Of a stretch of 64,000 bases of DNA, positions 8,353 to 13,910 are shown piece by piece. Every line of letters starts with the position of its first letter. The first letter of the stretch is position 1. The notes beneath the pieces were generated by a model that saw nothing but the letters and a program-made list of their open reading frames with translations, had not been told where the DNA came from and did not search any database. This DNA comes from Ensifer adhaerens. GTDB taxonomy: Bacteria; Pseudomonadota; Alphaproteobacteria; Rhizobiales; Rhizobiaceae. The stretch lies in NCBI RefSeq assembly GCF_013283195.1, contig NZ_JABEKT010000004.1, positions 332,452-396,451 on the forward strand. The letters run 5' to 3'. A program made the translations under genes and the position numbers.

Positions 8353-8635
8353 CTTACATTTTGGGTAAGTTGAGAGGGGAAAGGTCCCGTTGGCGGGACG
8401 TTCGAGGGTGGTTAGGGGGGATAGAACCGTTATATCCGGGCGGATATAACCCCTTTTCCAATATCCCGCGAACGAATTCTCGATTAGGGCGTCGGTCCCG
8501 TAGGTACTACTTCTTGGCGATCTAATGTGCCCCCCCTCAATCTGGCCGTGCCCCGATCAGAGTCCGAATTTGGACTTTGATGGATCAAGCTGCAAATTTG
8601 CGTCTTGCTCGCGGAACCTCGTCCGAATTTGGACT
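8353..8635 (-). promoter_or_regulatory. Regulatory region upstream of the capsid operon with a series of palindromes
   Basis: The 395 bp between the capsid start and the next gene hold no convincing ORF but several dyads. These are CTTAC/GTAAG (8353-8369), GTCCCG/CGGGAC (8384-8399), and a perfect 10-bp dyad GTTATATCCG/CGGATATAAC with a 2-bp centre (8429-8450). AGTCC-GAATTT-GGACT follows at 8561-8576, GCAAATTTGC at 8592-8601, and the second copy GTCCGAATTTGGACT at 8621-8635. The last three have AATT cores spaced about 30 bp apart, i.e. on the same DNA face. Most likely operators and promoter of the virion genes. Confidence 0.6.
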
Positions 8636-8639
8636 AGGT

Positions 8640-9020
8640 TCAAACCCTCAATTGATGGTTTGCATCACCGGATTCATTCCGCTCCTGCATCACGTGTTCC
8701 AGCACTTGCCTCGCAAGCTCATCGAAGGCGTCGCACAGGTCCGGCATGATATCGATCATATCGACCTCACCAGATGCGACCTGCTTGCGAAGGTCAGGCC
8801 GCAGCAGCCCGATGGCGCGGCTGAAGCCAATGCCACAGCGTGGAACCTTGAAAGCCTTGGCGTGAGCGTTCAACGCTTTCAGCGCGCCGTTGCGGTGCGC
8901 CTTGACGCGGCATGCGCCGGAGCATGTCACTTGATCCTTGCGCACTGTCTCAAAGAGCAGGTCGCAACCGACACAGACCGATATGTAACGTTTTCTAGAA
9001 TATGTTACATCGGTGCTCAT
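8640..9020 (-). CDS. Small zinc-ribbon-like protein of the element
   Basis: 126 residues. Start at 9020, where its ATG overlaps the upstream stop by one base. Near the N-terminus CVGCDLLF and, 13 residues later, CSGACRVKAHRNG give a C-x2-C…C-x3-C arrangement followed by a basic patch. This is the same plan as short zinc-finger proteins common on plasmids and phages (…YCS-x-ACRQRAYR…). The C-terminal part is helical and acidic. DNA or RNA binding is plausible. The gene ends 395 bp before the capsid start, next to the operator-like palindromes, so it could control them (inference). Confidence 0.6.
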   Translation of the reverse strand: MSTDVTYSRKRYISVCVGCDLLFETVRKDQVTCSGACRVKAHRNGALKALNAHAKAFKVPRCGIGFSRAIGLLRPDLRKQVASGEVDMIDIMPDLCDAFDELARQVLEHVMQERNESGDANHQLRV

Positions 9021-9316
9021 CACGCGCGCCCTCTCGCCTTGACGCGCCACATCGTCCAATGCCAGCCGATGCGATGGCTGACGATCTTCACATCGGCAGC
9101 GATCCGGGCTGTGAGCTTCGGCGACTGGTGCGGATAGAAGCGATAGGCGCTCAACCCCAGTCCGATGGCAAAGGCTTCGAGCTTCGGCATGAACTCGTCA
9201 GGATCGGTCGCGGTCCAGCACGCTTCGAACTTCGCGTCGTTGCCGTCGAGGGTGAGTGCTGCGCGCACCGCTGGCATGACGCCCGCAAACAGGCTTATCC
9301 GCTCTTCCTTGTTCAT
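9020..9316 (-). CDS. Hypothetical protein of the element
   Basis: 98 residues from ATG 9316, chosen because GGAGGAGG lies 6-8 bp upstream. The protein (MNKEERISLFAGVMPAVRAALTLDGNDAKFEACWTATDPDEFMPKLEAFAIGLGLSAYRFY…) has no recognised family, no signal peptide and no membrane segment. The stop overlaps the next gene by one base, so it is in the same operon. Function unknown. Confidence 0.55.
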   Translation of the reverse strand: MNKEERISLFAGVMPAVRAALTLDGNDAKFEACWTATDPDEFMPKLEAFAIGLGLSAYRFYPHQSPKLTARIAADVKIVSHRIGWHWTMWRVKARGRA

Positions 9317-9399
9317 GGTATCCTCCTCCCTGTTGGAACGCATACACAATCACGATTTGCCATTGCGGCTGGCGGGGAAACTCGCCAGCCGCTTCCGTG

Positions 9400-10062
9400 T
9401 CAGGCATCAGCTTGGCTTTCGTCTGCGACGCTCGGTAACGTTACATCGCTGTCACGTAACGCCTTCTGTTTCTCGCGGTAACGACGTTGGCGGATGGCAT
9501 TCGGTGTCAGGATTTGCTCGATGATCGGCGGATCGCTTTCGCCCGCGATGGCCTCATAGCTGAGTTCCGGCATCAGGCTATCGACCGATGGCAAGGTCGC
9601 AAGGAAAGCGTGAGCCGCTTCTGATGTAAGCCCGGCCATAGCGATCTGGGTTTGCGCCTCGACCGACTGTAGTTCGATCTGGACAACGGCCTTGCTTTCG
9701 AGTGCAGCAACCTGCGCCTTCGCCGCCAATCGCAATTCCTCTCGGCGTTCCTTCACGCTGCTGTGGTAACTGCGATTTGCCCAAGTGAGACCGAGTTTGG
9801 GGGCGAACTGGCGCGGGATGCCGAGTTCGACGCAACGGCGTGCGACGGCCTCCTGCGCCTTCTTGATTTCAGGTTCGACGATGCGGACGGCCTCGGCCCA
9901 TACCTTGTCGTCGTCGAAGGCGTACTCGGCGCTGATCTGGTTTTCGAAGTCGGCGAGCAATTCGCGGCTGCGCTGTTTGGCGGCGGACTTCATCACCTTC
10001 TCACGCTGGCGCACGAGGCGTTGAAGTTCCTCGCGTTCGCCTTTTGTCATTAGGGAACTCAT
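9400..10062 (-). CDS. Hypothetical helical protein of the element
   Basis: 220 residues from ATG 10062, with AAGGAGGAAG immediately upstream. The N-terminus is basic and helical (EELQRLVRQREKVMKSAAKQRSRELLADFENQISAEYAFDD), the middle has an EAVARRCVELGIPRQFAPKLGLTW segment that could be a helix-turn-helix, and the C-terminus ends in RQRRYREKQKALRDSD. This overall plan is seen in small DNA-binding or terminase-small-subunit-like proteins of mobile elements, but I cannot place it in a family. It precedes two small unknown genes in the same direction. Confidence 0.55.
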   Translation of the reverse strand: MSSLMTKGEREELQRLVRQREKVMKSAAKQRSRELLADFENQISAEYAFDDDKVWAEAVRIVEPEIKKAQEAVARRCVELGIPRQFAPKLGLTWANRSYHSSVKERREELRLAAKAQVAALESKAVVQIELQSVEAQTQIAMAGLTSEAAHAFLATLPSVDSLMPELSYEAIAGESDPPIIEQILTPNAIRQRRYREKQKALRDSDVTLPSVADESQADA

Positions 10063-10095
10063 GCTCTTCCTCCTTGGTTGATGATGCTTGCCGTG

Positions 10096-10539
10096 TCATG
10101 CGTGGCCGATGTCTGGCGCGACAACGCATTCGGTAGCGTTCAAGTCCTTCTCGACCTGTTTCCTGATGAGATCGTGTTTGCCGCTGCACTTCGGGCAAAC
10201 CCCCATGACGACGGCATGGTCGCCAAGATGATCCCCCATGACGAAACCGACAGAGACGGGCAAGAATCGTTCCCACTCCCAAGCCCGGTCGCAGACGTAG
10301 CAACTCATCGGATCGATCAGACCGCGTGCCGCTCGAAACACGCCGTTGAGATAGTTTGCGGTTGCGCTGGCGATGGCGGGGTCCGGGTGGATGATGGCTG
10401 TGAACGCGTCATAAATCTCGAACGTGTAGAGCGGTTGTTTCTTCTGGCTGCGAATGGCGGCGTCGGCTTGCCTGAACTCACGGAGTCCGTTCCGCCGCTG
10501 TAGTCGTTCCTTCCGCCTTGTTGCCGATGCTTTCGTCAT
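10096..10539 (-). CDS. Zinc-ribbon hypothetical protein of the element
   Basis: 147 residues from ATG 10539, preceded by AAGGGAAGAAG. The frame is open further upstream, but that extension crosses a palindrome and a terminator. The N-terminus is very basic (MTKASATRRKERLQRRNGLREF). Two CxxC pairs (CYVCDRAW and CPKCSGKH, about 35 residues apart) would bind one zinc. It sits 34 bp before the 220-residue gene and just downstream of a 30-bp near-perfect palindrome that could be its operator. The family was not recognised. Confidence 0.6.
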   Translation of the reverse strand: MTKASATRRKERLQRRNGLREFRQADAAIRSQKKQPLYTFEIYDAFTAIIHPDPAIASATANYLNGVFRAARGLIDPMSCYVCDRAWEWERFLPVSVGFVMGDHLGDHAVVMGVCPKCSGKHDLIRKQVEKDLNATECVVAPDIGHA

Positions 10540-10560
10540 CTTCTTCCCTTTCTTCTCTTT

Positions 10561-10590
10561 GGACAGAGGGTGACTTGTCACCCGATGTCC
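10561..10590 (-). promoter_or_regulatory. 30-bp near-perfect palindrome upstream of the zinc-ribbon gene
   Basis: GGACA-GA-GGGTGAC-TT-GTCACCC-GA-TGTCC is symmetric apart from the GA pairs and the 2-bp centre. It lies 21 bp upstream of the start at 10539, overlapping the place where a promoter for this gene would be. Operator or mRNA leader hairpin. Confidence 0.55.
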
Positions 10591-10629
10591 GATGGTGTCG
10601 TCGCTGGTACGGTAAGGGGGTTGACAGAC

Positions 10630-10678
10630 GGACAGACAAGTGACAAAACGCTCGGGCGTTTTTTGTCCTTGTCTGTCC
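10630..10678 (-). terminator. Long intrinsic terminator after the RepA-like gene
   Basis: Outer arms GGACAGACAAG (10630-10640) and CTTGTCTGTCC (10668-10678) match perfectly over 11 bp. The inner arms GACAAAACGC and GCGTTTTTTGTC pair with a 4-nt loop. It begins 5 bp after the end of the ATPase gene on the - strand. The TTTTTT run also allows termination on the + strand. Confidence 0.75.
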
Positions 10679-10682
10679 TCCT

Positions 10683-11762
10683 TCACCCCACCACCAGCCA
10701 GACATGCTCGTTCCAAGTCCCTATCTTCTTGTTTTCTAATAGTTTTTGCAGTGTCCTTTGGAACGCCTTGTTGAGAGAGTTCGGATCGTCCGATGTACTC
10801 AACCCTCGTTTGGCGGCATGAGCCTTCCACACGTTAACGTTCACCGTTCTCACTCTGTCAGGGATATAATTGTTCGACGGTGGAACGCTTCCCCGGTCGT
10901 TGAGCACTTCGATCAGTGCGTCGAGCGCGATGGCTGTCGCGCCTGTCGCTTGCCATGGCTTCGCAGTGTGCTTTCTGAGTTCCGGTTGCGTGAGTTCCTG
11001 CACGACGCACGTGCTTGTCTCGTCGGCGAACTCGTGGACCTCCAATGCGAAATCCATGCTCAGGTTCGCTTCACCTTCGCGCATCTTCTCTAGTCTTGCC
11101 GTGTGCACTCCGTTTTCGCAGCGGATCGACCATTCGGCATCGGTAGCGCCGTTGAGCGCTGATGAGCCGCGCATGCCGCGCTCCTGGTCTTTTCCCGCGT
11201 GATGGACGCCGACGACGAGACAGTTGAAATGACGCGCGAGCCTGTCGGCAGTCGCCACGAATGACCCCATATGCATCGAATTGTTTTCATCGGTGCCCGG
11301 AATGCAGCGTGCCACTGTGTCGATGAAGATGAGTCCAAGGTTCGGGATGCGCGCATTCTGAATGTCGAAGATCAGCCGATTGGCGTCGTTGGGAGTGGCG
11401 AAGCCGAGATTGGGCGCTTCGGTGATGATGTAGAATTCAGCGTCGGTGATGTTGAGCCGGTCGCGGGCTGCGATCACCCGCTTCTTGATGCCGCTTCCGG
11501 CTTCCGCCGCGATATAGACGACAGCGACGGGCTCGCTTGTGTTGCCGAAGAAAGGGAGGCCGGATGCGACACAGAGGCCGAGATGAAGAGCGAAGAACGT
11601 TTTACCTGATCCGGGTGCGCCGTAGATCGTGGCGAAGCCGGTGCGCGGCAAGAGACGTTGCACGAGCGCTTCCGGTTCCGGCTCGTGCTCGTCGAGTTCG
11701 CTGATGTGGATCAGTTTGAAAGGTTTACGTGTCGCGTCTTGGCCGTCGTAGTTGCCATGCAT
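10683..11762 (-). CDS. RepA-like AAA ATPase/helicase (AAA_25 type)
   Basis: 359 residues, RecA-fold ATPase. Walker A is GAPGSGKT at residues 48-55, Walker B is LIFID at 144-148, and EAGSG (87-91) and VGVHHAGKD…MRGSSAL match RepA/DnaB-like hexameric helicases of small plasmids and of phage/satellite replicons. The C-terminal 100 residues are a variable helical domain. Its likely role is loading or unwinding at an origin carried by the element. It is the first gene of the - strand block, is bounded downstream by a strong terminator, and is preceded by a control region with iteron-like repeats, palindromes and a possible antisense RNA. A DNA-packaging ATPase is a less likely reading. Confidence 0.8.
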   Translation of the reverse strand: MHGNYDGQDATRKPFKLIHISELDEHEPEPEALVQRLLPRTGFATIYGAPGSGKTFFALHLGLCVASGLPFFGNTSEPVAVVYIAAEAGSGIKKRVIAARDRLNITDAEFYIITEAPNLGFATPNDANRLIFDIQNARIPNLGLIFIDTVARCIPGTDENNSMHMGSFVATADRLARHFNCLVVGVHHAGKDQERGMRGSSALNGATDAEWSIRCENGVHTARLEKMREGEANLSMDFALEVHEFADETSTCVVQELTQPELRKHTAKPWQATGATAIALDALIEVLNDRGSVPPSNNYIPDRVRTVNVNVWKAHAAKRGLSTSDDPNSLNKAFQRTLQKLLENKKIGTWNEHVWLVVG

Positions 11763-11782
11763 GGGAAACTTTTCCTTTCCGT

Positions 11783-11887
11783 TTGTAACGAGAAGGAAGT
11801 CGCCGTATTGTGATGTGGTCAGTCTTTCCCCAAGACTCCACGGCGAAAACCTTCAAGCCGGTGACCTTTCAGAGTCACCGGCCTTTT
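11783..11887 (+). ncRNA. Candidate small antisense RNA to the RepA-like gene leader
   Basis: On the + strand a promoter-like pair TTGTAA (11783-11788), 17 bp, TATTGT (11806-11811) would start transcription near 11818. The transcript begins with a stem-loop AGTCTT-TCCCC-AAGACT (11821-11837), has an unstructured linker, and ends with a strong terminator GCCGGTGAC/GTCACCGGC (11857-11882) followed by CTTTTC. The product would be about 70 nt. It lies 55-125 bp upstream of, and opposite to, the RepA-like start at 11762, so it would be complementary to that gene's leader, like copy-number ctRNAs. Prediction only. Confidence 0.45.
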
Positions 11888-11919
11888 CGCGTCTTGCGAA
11901 CGATGGATAGCCAAGAATT

Positions 11920-11947
11920 CCCGGTTAGGGATTTGCCGCCCCGGTTA
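11920..11947. repeat. Two CCCGGTTA direct repeats, 20 bp apart
   Basis: CCCGGTTA at 11920-11927 and 11940-11947 lie on the same helical face upstream of the RepA-like gene. Possible regulator sites. Confidence 0.35.
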
Positions 11948-12027
11948 TCGGGTGTCGGCGCGCTTGAGTGTGCGTATCACTGGCGCTTTGATCTGATTTT
12001 GCACCGAAGCGGAAAAGAGTCCAGAGT

Positions 12028-12077
12028 GGCAAATGTTGCGGTTTGATCGCGAATGCACGCGAATGATCGCAAATGAT
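12028..12077. repeat. Iteron-like array of five 10-bp units
   Basis: Starting at 12028, 12038, 12048, 12058 and 12068 the decamers are GGCAAATGTT, GCGGTTTGAT, CGCGAATGCA, CGCGAATGAT and CGCAAATGAT. The last three share CGC(G/A)AATG exactly in register and the first also keeps GCAAATG. Tandem units with a helical-turn period next to a RepA-like ATPase gene are what an iteron origin looks like. That function is inferred. The second unit is a poor match. Confidence 0.45.
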
Positions 12078-12082
12078 GCTTT

Positions 12083-12233
12083 TTCCATTTTGGAACAAGC
12101 AAACCGGGATTATTGCCGTGAGGGAAAAGATTGGATGTTTCCCCAATGGGGAATGTTTCCCGCGCCGGGAAACTTATGTTTGCCACCGTGGCAAACAATT
12201 CCTTCCCCGATTCCTTACCCGTACTCAGGGTAA
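12083..12233. promoter_or_regulatory. Cluster of five palindromes (possible origin or operator region)
   Basis: Successive dyads are TTCCA/TGGAA (12083-12095), TTCCCCA/TGGGGAA around one base (12139-12153), GTTTCCCG/CGGGAAAC (12155-12173), GTTTGCCAC/GTGGCAAAC around one base (12178-12196) and TTACCC/GGGTAA (12215-12233). Three of them share the outline GTTT-x-CC…GG-x-AAAC. No convincing gene lies in 11763-12478. The region is best read as the control and/or origin region of the element. Confidence 0.5.
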
Positions 12234-12240
12234 AGGGCTT

Positions 12241-12363
12241 ATGAACGTTGATTTAATTGGAGAAACGGCTTTGACGATTCCTTTGACAAGCACAGGAAAG
12301 AAGGTGGTTGTGACGAGCGCTGAGCCTTCCCGGCTACCAACCCGGGCATTATCGGCAGCCTAA
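12241..12363 (+). CDS. Possible short ORF at the right end of the element
   Basis: A 40-codon ORF (MNVDLIGETALTIPLTSTGK…) begins after AAAGGG and a TTACCC/GGGTAA dyad and stops exactly where a symmetric terminator begins. The tight fit to the terminator is the only support. No family is recognised. It may be a gene remnant or chance. Confidence 0.25.
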   Translation: MNVDLIGETALTIPLTSTGKKVVVTSAEPSRLPTRALSAA

Positions 12364-12401
12364 AACAAAAAGCCCCGCTCGAAAGCGGGGCGTTTTGTTT
12401 T
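12362..12401. terminator. Bidirectional intrinsic terminator
   Basis: AAAACAAAAAGCCCCGCT (12362-12379) and AGCGGGGCGTTTTGTTTT (12384-12401) are near-perfect complements around a CGAA loop, giving a GC stem flanked by A and T runs on both strands. It separates the element from the glnII unit. Confidence 0.85.
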
Positions 12402-12442
12402 GGCGACCGTCGCCGATCGCCTATCCTTGGAGGCAGAGCCGT

Positions 12443-12471
12443 TTGTGGCGTGCCGCTAGGGCACGCCACAA
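12443..12471 (-). terminator. glnII terminator
   Basis: TTGTGGCGTGCC (12443-12454) and GGCACGCCACAA (12460-12471) form a perfect 12-bp stem with a 5-nt loop, 8 bp downstream of the glnII stop on the - strand. Confidence 0.7.
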
Positions 12472-12478
12472 GCCATGC

Positions 12479-13522
12479 TCAGGCCGCCTTCATCTGGCTT
12501 TCGACATCGGTCGGAACCGTGGAGATCGTCTTCAGGATCTGCGCAGCGATCTGGTAGGGGTCACCCTTGGAGTTCGGGCGGCGGTCTTCAAGATAGCCCT
12601 TGTAGTCGTTGTTGACGAAGCTGTGCGGAACGCGGATCGAGGCACCGCGGTCAGCAACGCCGTAGCTGAACTGGTGAATCGAGGCGGTTTCGTGCTTGCC
12701 GGTCAGGCGCATGTGGTTGTCAGGACCGTATACGGCGATGTGGTCGGCGCGAGCTTCGGCGAAGGCCGCCATCAGGTTTTCGAAGTATTCCTTGCCGCCG
12801 ACTTCGCGCATATAGGTGGTCGAGAAGTTGGCATGCATGCCCGAACCGTTCCAGTCGGTGTCGCCGAGCGGCTTGCAGTGGTATTCGACGTCGATGCCGT
12901 ATTTTTCGGTCAGGCGCTGCAGGAGGTAGCGGGCAAGCCAGATTTCATCGGCGGCCTTGCGCGAGCCCTTGCCGAAGACCTGGAATTCCCACTGGCCCTT
13001 GGCGACTTCGGCGTTGATGCCTTCATGGTTGATGCCGGCGGCCAGGCAGATGTCCAGATGCTCTTCGACGATCTTGCGGGCGATGTCGCCGACATTGCCG
13101 AAGCCAACGCCACAGTAGTAAGGGCCCTGCGGCGCGGGGAAGCCAGCTTCCGGGAACCCGAGCGGGCGACCGTTCTGATAGAAGAAATACTCCTGCTCGA
13201 AGCCGAACCAGGCGCCGTCGTCATCGGCAATCGAAGCGCGGGTGTTGGACGCATGCGGCGTCTTGGCATCGGGCATCATGACTTCGCAGAGAACGAGCAC
13301 GCCGTTCTTGCGCTCCGGGTCCGGATAGACGGCAACCGGCTTCAACACGCAGTCGGAGCTGCTGCCTTCGGCCTGCATCGTCGAGGAACCGTCGAAGCCC
13401 CAGAGCGGAAGCTGTTCAAGCTGCGGAAAAGCGTCGAATTCCTTGACCAGGGTCTTGCCGCGCAGGTTGGGGGTCGGCTTGTAACCGTCGAGCCAGATGT
13501 ATTCGAGCTTAAACTTTGTCAT
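12479..13522 (-). CDS. glnII: Glutamine synthetase type II (GSII)
   Basis: 347 residues, the eukaryote-like GSII of rhizobia, which forms glutamine from glutamate, ammonia and ATP in the cytoplasm. The N-terminal LEYIWLDG, LPLWGFDGSSTMQAEG, the FGFEQEYFF glutamate/metal site, NHEGINAEVAKGQWEFQVF, and NGSGMHANFST are all present, and the length is full. GSII is not adenylylated, unlike GlnA. It is a single-gene unit: a hairpin terminator lies 8 bp downstream and a sigma-54 promoter candidate about 100 bp upstream. The small divergent translational inhibitor gene gstI known upstream of glnII in other rhizobia is not visible here. Confidence 0.95.
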   Translation of the reverse strand: MTKFKLEYIWLDGYKPTPNLRGKTLVKEFDAFPQLEQLPLWGFDGSSTMQAEGSSSDCVLKPVAVYPDPERKNGVLVLCEVMMPDAKTPHASNTRASIADDDGAWFGFEQEYFFYQNGRPLGFPEAGFPAPQGPYYCGVGFGNVGDIARKIVEEHLDICLAAGINHEGINAEVAKGQWEFQVFGKGSRKAADEIWLARYLLQRLTEKYGIDVEYHCKPLGDTDWNGSGMHANFSTTYMREVGGKEYFENLMAAFAEARADHIAVYGPDNHMRLTGKHETASIHQFSYGVADRGASIRVPHSFVNNDYKGYLEDRRPNSKGDPYQIAAQILKTISTVPTDVESQMKAA

Positions 13523-13613
13523 TTCTTTCTCTCACGTGACGCCAGGAATGGCTTGGTTCCGAAGCGGTTGGGCAATCCAGATCGGTTGCCCGACGACCGT
13601 TAGACATAAGAAA

Positions 13614-13628
13614 GCATTAATCGTGCCA
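13614..13628 (-). promoter_or_regulatory. Sigma-54 promoter of glnII
   Basis: Reading the - strand, TGGCACGATTAATGC has the -24 GG and -12 GC separated by exactly 10 bp and a perfect TGGCACG block. Transcription would begin about 80 nt before the start codon. GTGC-N8-GCAC at 13686-13701, 58 bp upstream, is a weak candidate for an NtrC-type activator site. NtrC/RpoN control of glnII is established in rhizobia. Confidence 0.75.
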
Positions 13629-13910
13629 GTTCGCTTTTTCTGGCCAAAACACGAAAAAATCAACGCCCGCGGCATCCGCTGTCCAGTGCAAGCGGTAGCA
13701 CAAGACTAAGGATGAAGCGGACTGCACAGAAAATAGGCACCATCAGCCGCGCTTTGAGGCACGGCCACGCGCAATCCGCTGCCAAAGAAGGCGTCGAGCG
13801 GCAAGGCGGCCGCCGCGTCGTCGCAGCCCGGTCAACAAGGGCCATCACAAAGGCTGCTCGAAAAACATGCAGGCAGTCACCAGCCCGAAACGACACTGCC
13901 AGACGCGTGA
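13629..13910. other. Gene-free stretch between glnII and the MocR-type regulator
   Basis: About 280 bp beyond the sigma-54 promoter. Two short overlapping ORFs on the + strand lack ribosome-binding sites and recognisable sequence, so I do not call them. The converging end of the MocR gene is at 13911. Apart from the possible NtrC site I see nothing specific. Confidence 0.4.

Noticed and set aside
9400-9500. TGTAACGTTACATC-like palindromes inside two element genes
   Set aside because: GTAACGTTAC at about 9433 and TGTAAC/GTTACA near 8984-9009 lie in coding sequence (DVT codons). They are few and not phased, so they are probably codon-driven.
10683-11762. The AAA ATPase as a terminase or packaging ATPase
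   Set aside because: The motifs around Walker A and the VGVHHAGKD…GSSAL sensor region match RepA/DnaB-like helicases. No nuclease domain is present.
12033-12233. 66-codon plus-strand ORF in the element's control region
   Set aside because: It runs through the decamers and palindromes, has no ribosome-binding site and no coding character.
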